Shown here in pieces: positions 23,533 through 35,333 of a stretch of 64,000 nt of DNA (positions within the stretch are counted from its first letter, which is position 1; each line of letters begins with the position of its first letter). Below the pieces are notes generated by a model. That model was not told the origin of the DNA. It searched no databases and worked only from the letters and a program-made list of their open reading frames with translations. The position numbers were made by a program, and so were the translations under genes. Source of the DNA: Hordeum vulgare subsp. vulgare (lineage: Eukaryota; Streptophyta; Magnoliopsida; Poales; Poaceae); assembly GCF_904849725.1 (NCBI RefSeq), contig NC_058521.1:434948676-435012675 (forward strand). Reading direction: 5' to 3'.

Positions 23533-23720
23533 GTAAGTTTGAATCCGAGTGGGTGTCCCGAGTTAGTACCCACCCACCGGGTGTTGGTGTTGCTTTTCAG
23601 TGGGGGTGTGCTTAGCGCACCCACTAGGTGTAGTCCCCGAGGCTATCATCGACTATGGCAATCGGTGATAGTCTTACTTTCTAACCCTGTTTAGTAGTAA
23701 TTAACAAGGTACACAACCTT
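23533..23720 (+). other. Element E: remnant of an intron
   Basis: Follows the GTAAGT donor at 23533-23538. No coding match; it ends where the LTR of element B begins. The last five bases, acctt (23716-23720), are the predicted target duplication of B. Confidence 0.5.
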
Positions 23721-25226
23721 CGTAGGATCGAAAGTATGTCTAGAGGGGGGGGGGGGTGATTAGACTACTTGTCAAGATATGTTTTTGCCTTTTCCCAATT
23801 CTACTTGAGAAACAACTAAGATAGTTATAGAAGGTCAAGTACACCCTACACATGCCAGTCTAATAGTATAGCAGCGGAAAGTAAAACATGCAAGTGTAAA
23901 GTAGAGGAGTAAGGTAGGGATATCAAATCCATGAGGTTGACACGGTGATTTTTGGCATGGTTTCGATAGGTGGCGCTATCGTACGTCCATGTTAGTGGAG
24001 ACTTCAACCCACGGAGGGTAACGACTGCGTGAGTCCAAGGAGGGCTCCACCCACGGAGGGTCCACAAACAAGCGTCCTTGTCTATTCCACCACGGCTTCC
24101 GTCCACGGAGGACTAGCCTTACTCACTTTAGATCTTTACGAAGTAGGCGATCTCCTTGCCCCCACAAACATCTTGGTTCAACTCCACAACATGAAGTAGG
24201 AGGCTGTCAAGAAACACCTAACCAATCTAGGAGGCACCGCCCTCCAAAATGTAATAGATTTGGTAGAGCAATGAACTCCTTGCTCTTGTGCTTGTAAAGA
24301 TAGTCTCCTCAACACAAATCACTCTCTCGCAGAACATGATGGGTAGGAGAGGTTGATTTGGTGGAAAGGAGTTTGGGGAGGCTAGAGATAAAGTTTCAAA
24401 TGATTGGATTGGAATATCTTGGTCACAACACATGAGTAGGTGGCTCTCTGTCACAAAATGGATCTGGCAATGGGTGCTTCTCCCACAAATGAGAGGTGGG
24501 TGAATCAGTATATATAGGCAACAACCGGAATCCAACCACTACATGCAAAAGGGAAAACTCAGTGACACCGAAGTTGACAACTCGATGGTACCGATTAGCA
24601 CAAAGTTGTGAACTTTTGAATCTCGGTGAGACCGATATATGAAACTCGGTGGTACTGAAAACGTGACTAACGGTCTGATGACCAAACTCGGTGGCACTGA
24701 TACTCAAACTCGGAAATTCCGATTTTGTGTATCTTGGCAACAGAATGTTGGTCACACTGAACTCGGTAGCATCGACTTGGTTTCGGTTGCACCGATTTGG
24801 TGGGAATGGCTAGGGTTTCTGTGTGAGGTCAAACTCGGTGGGTACGATATGGGAATGTTGGTGGCACCGTATTTGTGTATGTGGAATTTTTCAGAGTGGA
24901 TATGACGGAAAAATGAGTGAGTGTTTTGGTGGCTAACTTTGAGCATTTGAGCAATCAGTTCATTTTACTACCTCACCCCTTTCAATAGTATTGGCTTTCC
25001 TATGGTCTCAAAAGTGATTTATCACAAATATAAAATTAAGAGTCTTCTAGCTTTAAGGTTGAGCCAACATTATTCTTTTCTTGCATATAGGGGCATCTCC
25101 ACATAAACCTTAAGCCATATCATCTTTTGAACTTTTTCTAAAATATACCTGGAAAACATATTAGTCCAATGATGCATATGTTGTGATCAATTATCAAAAC
25201 CACCCTAGGGAGAAATTGTGCTTTCA
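23721..25226 (-). repeat. Element B 3' LTR (minus strand)
   Basis: On the minus strand the LTR starts TGAAAGCACAATTTC at 25226 and ends in ACTTTCGATCCTACG at 23721, where a terminal A is replaced by G. It is preceded on that strand by a polypurine tract, so it is the 3' LTR. A poly-G/poly-C run lies at about 23747-23756. A cluster of ACTCGGT-type repeats fills 24555-24855. No ORF in it resembles a known protein. The partner LTR is outside the window. Confidence 0.7.
24555..24855. repeat. Interspersed ACTCGGTGG-N-ACCGA repeats in the element B LTR
   Basis: About nine imperfect copies of an 16-17-base motif of the form ACTCGGTGGCACCGATT occur at irregular spacing of 20-65 bases (near 24557, 24580, 24620, 24644, 24683, 24707, 24759, 24780 and 24832). 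The motif is a partial inverted repeat (CGGT...ACCG). It may be a cluster of protein-binding sites in U3. Confidence 0.7.
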
Positions 25227-25241
25227 ATCTCCCCCTTTTTT
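25227..25241 (-). other. Element B polypurine tract
   Basis: On the minus strand the sequence reads aaaaaagggggagat immediately before the LTR start; it would prime plus-strand synthesis. Confidence 0.7.
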
Positions 25242-25717
25242 GTAATTGATGACAACATATAGATCAAAGCATCGATAACATATATAATGAATGATTAGCA
25301 TCGATGCTTTGAGAAATATGTGAAAAGCAAGAGCTCCCCCAAAATTTGTGCATTATTTAAAATTTGCGTCTGAATGCAAATGCACAATCTATTAGGATCA
25401 TGGGTCACTCTTCCATGTCACATAAATCTTGGTGGTGCACAAACAAAATAGGAATGAATAACAATACACATGGCACCAAGATGATAAGTGAGTGTTCATC
25501 ACAAGGATAGCTAAAAGATAATAGTGTAGCAACACACAAGGTAAAGCGTATGATCAATCACATAGATAGGATAAAGTCATCCAAAATACCAAAGTTTTTA
25601 AAACCAAACGATAGAAAATAAGGTCAAAAGCTCTCTCTCACACGAAGTCTATGATCTATACATTTCTCCCCGCAACAAGTTACCAAAAAGTTCAAAAGTA
25701 TAGAACTACTCGTGTCT
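25242..25717 (-). other. Element B: 3' untranslated interior
   Basis: Between the end of the B ORF and the polypurine tract. AT-rich, no recognisable coding or RNA gene signal on either strand. Confidence 0.5.
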
Positions 25718-26119
25718 CTAAGCAGCTGATGACGGAGTCGATAGAATAGCGTCCGTGAAGGCTTTTGCAAAATGTCCTGGAACTGGAGGATTTGATACTG
25801 AAGGTGATTGAGCTAGAGCTGGTGCTGAAGGTGCTGAAGATGTATGTCTTGTCTCCTGAGTAGGTACATGAGCTGACCTAGGCCTGGTGCTGAACTGAGT
25901 AGTAGTGGGAGGAGGAGACTCTTCCTCATTATGATCATCACCTTCATCATCATCTTCTGAGCATGGGATCTCCACTGAGTCAACTTCATGTTGAAGTTGT
26001 TTGACTATAGTTGTCAACTCAATAATCTTCACATCCATGTCATGAAACTTGGTTTCCACGACTCTCTCAAGGCTTTTCTGACTTTGCAGTATCTCCTGAA
26101 TGTTCTTCTCCATGCCTTG
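25718..26119 (-). pseudogene. Element B ORF, C-terminal part (split by element A)
   Basis: The minus-strand frame begins inside an interrupted gene and ends at 25718 with TPSSAA. It has a coiled-coil-like start (EKNIQEILQSQKSLERVVE), an acidic run (EDDDEGDDHNEEE) and a Pro/Ser/Thr-rich tail. The first part of the same gene is at 56233-56645; the reading frame is continuous across the ccttg target duplication of element A, so A split the gene cleanly. No pol function is visible. Its upstream piece suggests a plant-transposon domain type (see the other entry). The product's role is unknown. Confidence 0.7.
26115..26119. repeat. Target site duplication of element A, left copy
   Basis: Pentamer ccttg, identical to 56233-56237 after the 3' LTR of A, 30 kb away. 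Confidence 0.9.
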
Positions 26120-26182
26120 TGTTGGGGATATTATCCCGCCATGAGACCCACCCTAGGGAGACGGGCTCAAGATGATGGCGCA
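26120..26182 (+). repeat. Element A 5' LTR, first 63 bases only
   Basis: Starts TGTTGGGGATATTATCCCGC and aligns with the start of the 3' LTR at 55686. It is cut by the LTR of H at 26183, and the remaining ~480 bases are not found on the far side of H. Confidence 0.9.
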
Positions 26183-27626
26183 TGATACGACTCTGTCGTA
26201 TCTATTTTTCCAAACTCTTTTGCCCTTGTTTTGGACTCTAATTTGCATGATTTGAATGGAACTAACCCGGATTAACGCTGTTTTCAGCAGAATTGCCATG
26301 GTGTTGTTTTTGCATAGAAATAAAAGTTCTCGGAATGACCTGGAAATTTACGATGATTTTTTGTGGAATATATAAAAAATACTGGCGCAAGAATCAACCT
26401 GAGGAGTGGAGCGAGGAGCCCACAAGCCCACCAGGCGCGGGACCCCCTGGCCGCGCCTAGCAGGCTTGTGGGCCCCACGGAGCTGCATGCCTCCAATTCC
26501 AGCTCTATTTAGTCCCTTTCGTCCGAAAAAAATCAACGAGGAGAGTTCATCGCGTTTTACAATACGGAGGCGCCGCCACCACCTGTTCTTCCTCTTGAGG
26601 GCAGATGTGGAGTCCGTTCTGGGCTCCGGAGAGGGGAGATCTTCGCCATTGTCATCACCAACCTTCCTTCATCGCCAATTCCATGATGCTCTTCATTGTT
26701 CGTGAGTAATCTCATCATAAGCTTGCTGGACGGTGATGGGTTGGATGAGATCTATCATGTAATCGAGTTAGTTTTGATGGGGATTGATCCCTAGTATCCA
26801 CTTTGTTCTAAAATTGATGTTGCTACTACTTTGCCATGCTTAATGCTTGTCACTAGGGCCCGAGTGCCATGATTTCAGATCTGAACCTATTATGTTGGCG
26901 CCAATATATGTGTGTTCTTCATCCTATCTTGCAAGTTGTAGTCACCTACTATGTTTTATGACCCAACAACCCCAGAGTGACAATAGCCGGAACCACTCCC
27001 GGAGATGACCATAGTATGAGGAGTTCATGTAATTCACTAAGTACTAATGCATTGTTCCGGTTCTCTATTAAAAGGAGAATCTTAATATCCCGTAGTTTCC
27101 ATTAGGACCCCACTGCCACGGGATGGATGGACATTATATGTCATACAAGTTCTTTTCCCAAAGCACATATAACTATATACGGAATGCATGCCTACATTAC
27201 ATTGACGAACTCGAGCTAGTTACATATCTCTCCGTCTTATTACTGTTGCATGATGAATATCATCCGCCATAATTATCCATCACCGATCCAATGCCTACGA
27301 GCTTTTCCTACTGGTCCTTGCTACGTTACTTTGCCGCTACTGCTGTCACTGCTGCTACTATTACTCTCTCACTACTGATGTCACTGCTGCAACTATTACT
27401 CTGTCACTACTGCTGTCACTGCTTTTACTATTACTGTTGCTAACACACCACTTTGCTACTGATACTTTGCTGTAGATACTAAGTCTTTCAGGTGTGGTTG
27501 AATTGACAACTCAACTGCTTAAACTCGAGAATATTCTTTGGCTTCCCCTTGTGTCGAGTCAACAAATTTGGGCTGAATACTCTACCCGCGAAAACTGTTG
27601 CGATCCCCTATACTTGTGGGTTATCA
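26183..27626 (+). repeat. Element H 5' LTR
   Basis: 1444 bp from TGATACGA to GGGTTATCA. It contains a GC-rich CCCCCTGGCCGCG block (26420-26475), a weak TATA-like CTATTTAG near 26506, and a pyrimidine-rich minisatellite (27325-27450). It aligns with 33933-35333 with differences of several percent. ORFs inside are not supported. Confidence 0.9.
27325..27450 (+). repeat. CTG/ACT-rich minisatellite in the H 5' LTR
   Basis: About three copies of a 33-36-base unit made of GTCACTGCTGCTACTATTAC and a CTCTNTCACTACTG part. The same array is in the 3' LTR (35080-35190), where units differ in sequence and spacing. Confidence 0.75.
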
Positions 27627-27637
27627 AGACTATTTTC

Positions 27638-27655
27638 TGGCGCCGTTGCCGGGGA
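27638..27655 (+). other. Element H primer binding site (tRNA-Asp)
   Basis: tggcgccgttgccgggga, an 18-base perfect complement to the 3' end of plant tRNA-Asp(GUC), 11 bases after the LTR end. The same site occurs on the minus strand in element C (63155-63172). Confidence 0.85.
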
Positions 27656-27689
27656 GGCATAGCTCTATTCTTGATACTGCTTTGCCACT

Positions 27690-30189
27690 AGGTGCATTCT
27701 TGATGCACAAATTGCTAGAGTTGCTGCTTAATGTGATGATACTTCTGAGACTGCTGAGATTATTGAAGTAGAACCTGTTCACCTGTTAGAACTAGATCTC
27801 CTAGATATGAATTTCCTGATATGCCTAAGGGTTATGCTATGGAGGGAGAGATAGCTGAGGACTTTCTTGCTTGTAAGGATAGCTATGATGTTGAGAATTT
27901 ACTACGCAAGTGGAAAGAAAAATATCTGAACGCTAGGATGAAATACGACCCGAAGTTTGCTACTTCGCCTATCTTTGTGACCAATAAGGATTATGAATTC
28001 TCTGTCGACCCGAAGTTAATCACTTTGGTCGAATCTGAACCCTTTCATGGTTATGAGTCTGAAACGGTTGTAGCACATCTTACTAAGCTGCACAATATAG
28101 CCACCCTATTCACTAGTGAGGAAAAGATCCGCCACTACTATATCCTTAAGTTGTTTCCTTTCTCGCTAAAGGATGATGCTAAGACTTGGTTCACTTCTCT
28201 TGCTCCTCGTTGTGTGCGTAGCCCCCAGGATATGATCTACTACTTTTGTGAGAAATATTTTCCTGCCCATAAGAAGCAAGCTGCCTTGCAGGAAATATAT
28301 AACTTTGCGCAAGTTGAAGAAGAGAGTCTCCCACAAGCTTGGGGAGGCTTGTCCAGCTGCTGAATGCTTTGCCTGATCACCCTCTTGAGAAGAATAAAAT
28401 ATTTGATATCTTCTATAGTGGACTAACCGATGCTTCTAGAGACCACCTAGATAGTTGTGCTGGTTGTGTTTTTAGGGAACGAACTGTGGAATAAGCTGAG
28501 ATCCTATTGAATAATATCTTGTGCAATGATAATGTTTGGACTATTCCCGAAACACCTCCGAATCCAACTCCTAAGAAAAGAGGTATCATATTCCTCAGTC
28601 CTAAAGATATGCAACAAGCTAAGAAATCTATGAAAGAGAAAGGCATTAAATCTGAAGATGTCAAAAATCTACCACCTATCGAAGAGATCCATGGTTTTGA
28701 TAACCCGATACAGGTAGTAGAGGTAAATTCTCTTCGTAGATTCAATGAGAGTGATATTCCTTTTGATAAACCCGCTAGCTTATGCCTGGATGAATTTGAT
28801 AACTTTGTTGCCAAACAACAAAGTTTCAATGATTATGTTAGCAGACAATTGGAACAGAATGCTCGTATGCTTAGTCATTTAAGTGCTTGTGTGGACAGAA
28901 ATGACCATGATCTTAAGCTCTTGAGTAAACATGCCTCTATGGTCACTACTCAAGTAGAACAAGTACTTAAGGCTCAAAATGACTTGCTCAATGAGTTGAA
29001 TGACAATTCTTTTAGAGTCGTCACTAGAGGCGGTAGAATGACCCATGAACCTTTGTATCCCGAGGGTCATCCTAAGAGAATTGAACAAGATTCTCAAGGA
29101 GTTAGCACTGATGCACATAGTCATCCTAGAAAGAAAAATAAAGAGGATATGAACTTGCATGCTAGCAACCCCGTTGCTGTTACACCCGAGAGTCCAAACA
29201 ATGTCTCTGTTTCTGATGCTGAAACGCAATCTGGTGATGAACATGAGCCTAATGATAATATCGATAGTGATGTTCATGATGATGCTCAACCTAGCAACGA
29301 TAAGGATGTGGAGATTGAACCTGTTGATCTAGATAACCCACAGCCTAAGAATAGGAGATACGATAAGAACGACTTCATTGCTAGGAAGGAAGGTAAAGAA
29401 AGGGAACCATGGATTCAGAAACCCATGCCCTTTCCTCCCAAACCATCTAAGAAAAAAGATGATGAGGATTTTGAGCGCTTTGTTGAAATGATTAGACCTG
29501 TCTTTCAACAAATGCGTTTGACAGATATGCTCAAAATGTCTCCCTATGCCAAGTACATGAAAGATATTGTTACTAAGAAGAGGACGATACCTGAGGTTGA
29601 GATTTCCACCATGCTCGCTAATTACACCTTCAAGGGTGGAACTCCTAAGAAACTAGGTGATCCCGGAGTGCCTACTATACCTTGCTCCATTAAAGGAAAC
29701 TACGTTAGAACTGCTTTATGTGATCTTGGAGCCGGTGTTAGTGTTTTGCCTCTCTCTCTTTATCATATACTTGAATTGGACAAGTTGACACCCATTGAAA
29801 TCTCTGTGCAAATGGCCGACAAATCAACTGCTTTCCCTATCGACATTTGCGAGGATGTGCCTGTTGTGGTTGCCAACGTTACTATCTTAACACACTTTGT
29901 TATTCTGGATATTCCCGAGGACGATGCCATGGCGGTCATCCTCGGAAGACCCTTTTTAAATACTGCAGGGGCAGTTGTAGATTGCAACAAAGGCAATGTC
30001 ACTTTCCATGTTAACGGTAATGAGCATACGGTGCACTTTCCGAAGAAACAATATGGAGTACATTGCATCAATGCTATTGAAAAAACTTCATCAATTCTTA
30101 TTGGTAGCTTTGAATGCCCTATACCTACTGTTAAGATGAAGTATGATTTGCTTGTTGGGGATATGCACATCCCCATTGAGGTAACCTAG
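27690..30189 (+). pseudogene. Element H gag and protease (one frameshift, one stop)
   Basis: The gag is open from 27821 (MPKGYAMEGEIAEDF) but homologous residues reach further upstream, to about 27760, in a broken frame. The gag core reads FPFSLKDDAKTWF and EKYFPAHKKQAALQEIYNF. A 1-base deletion near 28345 shifts the frame, and TAA at 28492-28494 interrupts it; then 28507-30189 is open for 560 codons. That part has a coiled-coil middle, a Lys- and Asp/Glu-rich linker, and a retropepsin domain with CDLGAGVSVLP (Asp at residue 406, 29722-29724), GRPFLNTAGAVVD and a stop at 30187-30189. DLG replaces the usual DTG, as is common in this branch. It would form particles and process gag. Confidence 0.85.
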
Positions 30190-30993
30190 TGACTATTCAA
30201 AAATTCTCCGTTCTTTTTTATGCGATTCGAAAAAGTTTGTCAAGGAGACTTGATCAACCTCATTGACGGATTTCTTTTGATGACCATGGGATGGATGAAT
30301 CGAGGAGTCACAACCATGTGTTCCAAGCTTTCACCTTCGGTTGCTTAGAAGAAAAATGATAGATTTAGCTTTAGTTTTCCCTGTTTTCTGCTTTTTGCGT
30401 CCCGTAGAAAAGTGTCCAGAAAATAAAAGTTCTCCGAATGCCGTGAAAATCAAGTATGATTTTTTCTGGAATTTTTGAAAAATTCTAAGACGGAGAGCTA
30501 GCCAGGGGGATGCACCAGTGGGCCAGAAGCCCTGGAGGCGCGGGCACCCCCCTGGCCGCGCGTACCAGGCTTGTGGGGCCCACGTGTTCCCCCTCCACTT
30601 ATTCTAGCTCCCATCTCCTTCTCCTACCTCCAGAAAAAATTGTTTCGCAGCTCAAACCCGTGTTCTTGCTCTTCTTGCTACGATTTTCGATCTCCTTGTG
30701 CGAAGCCCCATTTACCAAACTGTTTTGGGGAAATTGCTCCTTGGTATGTGACTCCTCGATTGGTCCAATTAGTTTTGGCTCTAGTGCCTTATACGCCGCG
30801 TATTTTTGCTGCCTTGGTGACCCTGTTCTTGAGCTTTGCATGCTAATTTTAGCTGGTCCCAAGTAGTGTTGATGCATGATATGGCCTCTAGGCACTTGTA
30901 GGAGTAGTTGCTACGAGTTTCATTGAGCCTTGTTCACTTTCCCTTTGAGTCACTAAAAATTTCAGAAATTTTCAGTGAAAGAAAAAGGAAAAG
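30190..30993 (+). other. Element H spacer with LTR-like U3 segment
   Basis: No coding signal. Its central part, about 30415-30600, resembles the U3 region of H's own LTR (26305-26510): AAAATAAAAGTTCTC, then GGAATTTTTGAAAAATTCT, then a GC-rich CCCCCCTGGCCGCGCGTACC and AGGCTTGTGGGGCCCACG. It lies directly upstream of the second ORF, after the gag-protease stop. I infer a second internal promoter-like region; a TATA box is not convincing (CTTATTCTAG near 30598). Confidence 0.55.
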
Positions 30994-32067
30994 ATGAGGA
31001 GGTTCCTAAGAGGCTCTTCAAGCCGTGACCCCAAGGATGATGAAAATGAGAAGAAGAAACCCAAGCATCCAGTCCCTCGAGTTGCAGAAGTTCGAGCGTG
31101 TGAGTGGCCAAGCGATGTGTTCTTACGCGCCGCGAGACTTTATGAGGACTTTTACTACTTGGTGGAGAACGCAGGCCTTACCACCTTCGTTGAAGATAAG
31201 TGTCCACAATACCTCCTCCTTACTAATATTTTCGTGCAAAGCTTTAATTTCTATCCAAGGAAGAGTCCTCCTATGGTTGAGTTCAAATTATATGATATCC
31301 CCCGGCGCATGTCACTTCAGGATTTTTGCAATGTTTGCAAATTACCTTATGTTGGGGATATTCATGAACCTCGTCCACGGGACTTGGAGGCTTTCATCGA
31401 TACTATTGCTGTATAACAGGAGAGAGGAGTGTCTTGTGCTCGAGCTTCTAGCATACATTTTCCCGTGCTTCGGTACTTCTCATTATTCGTGGGAAAATGT
31501 TTGATTGGCCGTGGGAAAGCTGGAGCCCTTATCTCCCGAGTACTTGCGGTTTTGCGTGAAGGCCTTTATAATGATAAAACTTATAGCTTGGGCGCTATAG
31601 TATCTCAACGGTTGAACACGAACCGTTCTAAAGGCGTTGTTTATGGAGGTATCTATGCTACTCGTCTTGCTAGACATTTTTAGATACCTATTAGACTGCA
31701 CAAGGAAGAAGAGATACTTCTTCCTGAGAGATATCTAGACTATGATAGCATGGTTCACCATGACTTTCTGGATAAAGATATAAATAAGAGGATGATTTAT
31801 AACCTGGTATTTAGTCGGGGTACTCATGAGACTATTACTTTGCCTACTCCTTCTTTGTTCAATCTTCATTTAGGCAGGTACATTATTATGCCCTCGGACA
31901 TCTACTCATACAGGGGCATAGAGCCACCACAGGCGCCCGTGCCCGAGCTACCAGTCGAGTACCAGACGCCAGTTTATCAGTGGGAGCCAGAGGAGCTCAC
32001 CCAGCAGTGGCACCCTCAGTACACTCCGGAGTACCCCGGAGCCGGTTATTTCCATCCTTGGGAGTAA
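30994..32067 (+). pseudogene. Element H second ORF, ATHILA ORF-1-like (two stops, otherwise intact)
   Basis: A single reading frame of 358 codons runs from ATG at 30994 to TAA at 32065-32067. It is broken only by TAA at 31414-31416 and TAG at 31681-31683. It begins with a basic, Ser/Lys-rich stretch (MRRFLRGSSSRDPKDDENEK), has a central KCPQYLLLTNIFVQSF and MSLQDFCNVCKLPYVG that resemble the ATHILA ORF-1 family (PF03078), a repeat of LGAIVSQRLN-type positions, and a Pro/Glu/Tyr-rich tail ending near HPWE. Role unknown in the family; it is often described as env-like by position only. I found no signal peptide or transmembrane segment. Confidence 0.65.
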
Positions 32068-33932
32068 GCCAACTTAGGCCAAAAGCCTAAGCTTGGGGGA
32101 GTACGTGTTTATCACCGACTTTATATTCTTGCTCACACTTTCACTTTGATAGTCGGGGTTCACACTTTGCCGTTGTATCATCCATGCTAGTTTATTTCTT
32201 TTTCTCGCTTTCTTCTCGTGTGTTTGTCTAGTTTGAGAAAACCCAAAAAGATTTCTCGTTCTTATTTTGCTTGTTGGGAGCTTTCCCGTGTAAATAGTTT
32301 TCTTTTTCTTTGGGTCAAGGTAGAAGACCATGGTTACAATGTTTAGTGGTCTCGCATGCATATCTGTTTATCTATCAAAGAGCCATATTACTTTGTCTTC
32401 TCCTTTGTGTTTGCGTGCAGATTCCAGCTTAGTCCAATCCACGAGCACTCTTATTATTGTTCACAACATTCGGTCGTGCAAGTGAAAGGCAATAATGACG
32501 ATATATGATGAAGTGACTGAGCCTGGAAAAGCTGGTATGAACTCGATCTATTTTGTTTTTGTAAATATGACTAGCTCATCGTTTCTGATTCAACTTTGTT
32601 GTGAGAGAAACATTTTTGCAATGACCACTTAGAGATCATAGTTTCTGATGCCATGCTTAATTAGCTAGGAGCTTATAATGGTTTGTCTTGGATGCCAACA
32701 TGAATTTTGAGATGATTATGATGTAGTATGATAGGATGGTATCCTCCTTTGAATGATTCAAATGGCTTGACTTGGCGCATGTTTATGCATGTAGTTGAAC
32801 CAAAATCAACATAGCCTCTATGATATTCATGTTCATGGTGATTTATGTCCTACTCATGCTTGCACTCAATGTTGGTTAATCTCAATGCATTTTGATGACT
32901 GTTATCGCTCTCTAGTTGGTCGCTTCCTAGTATTTTGCTAGCCTTCACTTGTATCTACCTGCCGTTCCAAGTAAATTTGCCTGTGCCACTCTCTAAACCT
33001 TCAAGAAATAATCTGTTTTGCATGCCCGAACCGCTCATGTGGTGACAAGGGGCGATCAGTATCTTCCATGCTAGGCGTGTTATCCTCGATATGTGTTTAT
33101 TCACTATCACTCACGAGAATGGGGCCGGTAATTGGAATGCCCAATTCCATGCTCAATTCGAAAAGATAATTGCAAACAAAACTCCCCCTGGATTGTTGTT
33201 GGTATGGACGACACCCGAGTATTCGGCTAGTCGTGGAGTGTGATTGATCGGTGGTGGGGTTGTCAAAACTTTACTTTTCTGTGTGGGAACCGCATATAGT
33301 ATGTGTAGCATGGAAGATGGTGAAAAGTCTTGGTCATCGCGTTGACAATGGAAGCATGCCACCCAAAATTATTTGTCTCTGTTTTAAAATATTGAGCTCT
33401 GACACCTCTACAAATCAATGCTTCCCTCTACGAAGGGCCTATCTATTTACGTTTTCTATTGAGTCATCCTCTTCCAAAAAGCACCAATTAGAGAGCACCT
33501 CTGTCATTTTTATGCTTTGCTTTTAGTTGATATTGAGTATGACTGTGACTGGATCTTCTTTGCCATTAATTACAATGTTCAGTCAGTCCTTGGTCTTTGA
33601 AGGTGCTCTGCATTTATGTTTTGCAGTCTCAGAAAGAGCTAGCGAGATACCATCTGTTCATATTGCTTCATGATTATCTTGATTGAAGTGTTGACGTTTG
33701 AAACTTACTATTATTGCTCACTAGTTGATTATGCCATTGATATGAGTACACCTTGAGACCTAGATGTCATTGCTTATGTGGTTAGCTTATGATCTTGCTC
33801 AAAATCTGGATATGAGTTAGACATAGTTGCAACAACAAGATCAAACAGAGTTCGTAAAAGTTTTTCTTTTATCTCTTTCAGTTTGTCAACTGAATTGCTT
33901 GAGGACAAGCAAGGCTTTAAGCTTGGGGGAGT
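32068..33932 (+). other. Element H 3' untranslated region and polypurine tract
   Basis: About 1.9 kb with no coding match; this is where pol would be expected if it were only displaced. The sequence is AT-rich with scattered GCTTGGGGGAGT; the copy at 33921-33932 directly precedes the 3' LTR and is the polypurine tract. A second GCTTGGGGGAGT occurs at about 32091-32102, right after the second ORF. Confidence 0.7.
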
Positions 33933-35333
33933 TGATACGTCTCGGTCGTATCTACTTTTCCCAACTCGTTTGCCCCTGTTTTGGACTCTAATTTGCATGA
34001 TTTGAATGGAACTAACTTGGACGAACGCTGTTTTTAACAGAATTGCCATAGTGTTGTTTTTGCGCAGAAACAAAAGTTCTCTGAATGACCTAGAAATTTA
34101 CGAGGATTTTTTGTGGAATATATAAAAAATACTAGTGCAAGAATCAACTGGAGGAGTGGAGCGAGGAGCCCACAAGCCCACCAGCCGCGGCCCCCCTCGT
34201 CGCGCCTAGCACGCTTCTGGGGCCCACGGAGCTCCACCGCCTCCAATTCCAGCTCTATTTAGTTCCTTTCGTCCGAAAAAAAATCAAGGAGGAGAGTTCA
34301 TCGCGTTTTACAATACGGAGGCGCCGCCACCACCTTTTCTTCCTCTAGAGGGCAGATCTAAAGTCTGTTCTGGGCTCCGGAGAGGGGAGATCGTCACCAT
34401 CGTCATCACCAACCTTCCTTCATCGCCAATTCCATGATGCTCTTCATCGTTCGTGAGTAATCTCATTGTAAGATTGCTGGACAGTGATGGGTTGGATGTG
34501 ATCTATCATGTAATCGAGTTAGTTTTGATGGGGATTGATCCCTAGTATCCACTATGTTCTGAGATTGATGTTGCTACTACTTTGCTATGCTTAATGCTTG
34601 TCACTAGGGCCCGAGTGCCATGATTTCAGATCTGAACCTATTATGTTGTCGCCAATATACATGTGTTCTTGATCCTATCTTACAAGTTGTAGTCACCTAC
34701 TATGTGTTATGACCCGGCAACCCGGAGTGACAATAGCCGGAACCACTCAAGGAGATGACCATAGTATGAGGAGTTGATGTATTCACTAAGTGCTAATGCC
34801 TTGTTCTGGTTCTCTATTAAAAGGAGAATCTTAATATCCCGTAGTTTCCATTAGGACCCCGCTGCCACGGGAGGGATGGACAATAGATGTCATACAAGTT
34901 TTTTCCCTAAGCACATATGACTATATACGGAATGCATGCCTACATTACATTGACGAACTGGAGCTAGTTACATACCTCTCCGTGTTATAACTGTTGCATG
35001 ATGAATATCATCCGACATAATTATCCATCACCGATCCAATGCCTACGAGTTTTTCCTACTCGTCCTTGCTACGTTACTTTGCCGCTACTGCTGTCACTGC
35101 TGCTACTGTTACTCTATCACTACTGTTGTCACTGCTGCTACTATTACTCTGTCACTACTGTTGTCACTGCTGCTACTATTACTGTTGCTACTGTTGCTAT
35201 CACACCACTTTGATACTGATACTTTGCTGTAGATACTAAGTCTTTCAGGTGTGGTTGAATTGACAACTCAACTGCTAATACTCGAGAATATTCTTTGGCT
35301 TCCCCTTGTGTCGAATCATCAAATTTGGGTTGA
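33933..35333 (+). repeat. Element H 3' LTR, truncated at its 3' end
   Basis: TGATACGTCTCGG to TTGGGTTGA, aligned with 26183-27576. The last 50 bases of the LTR (as seen at 27577-27626) are missing, and sequence of element A gag follows at once. Contains the GC-rich block (34165-34225) and the minisatellite (35080-35190). Confidence 0.9.

Larger units (their letters stand above)
26183..35333 (+). mobile_element. Element H: pol-less Gypsy (Athila-like) element
   Basis: Two LTRs (26183-27626 and 33933-35333), an exact tRNA-Asp type PBS, gag-protease, a long spacer, a second ORF and a polypurine tract. There is no RT, RNase H or integrase anywhere between the protease end (30189) and the 3' LTR, so the element is non-autonomous. 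The DLGA protease site and a second ORF resembling ATHILA ORF-1 suggest the Athila branch of Gypsy, by inference. The 3' LTR lacks its last ~50 bases. It inserted into the 5' LTR of element A. Confidence 0.85.

Noticed and set aside
27638..27655. Possible tRNA gene fragment
   Set aside because: Matches only the 18-base 3' end of tRNA-Asp; position after the LTR shows it to be a primer binding site.
35039..35239. Leu/Cys/Tyr-rich open frames
   Set aside because: They are translations of the ACT/GCT minisatellite in the H 3' LTR and change with the repeat.
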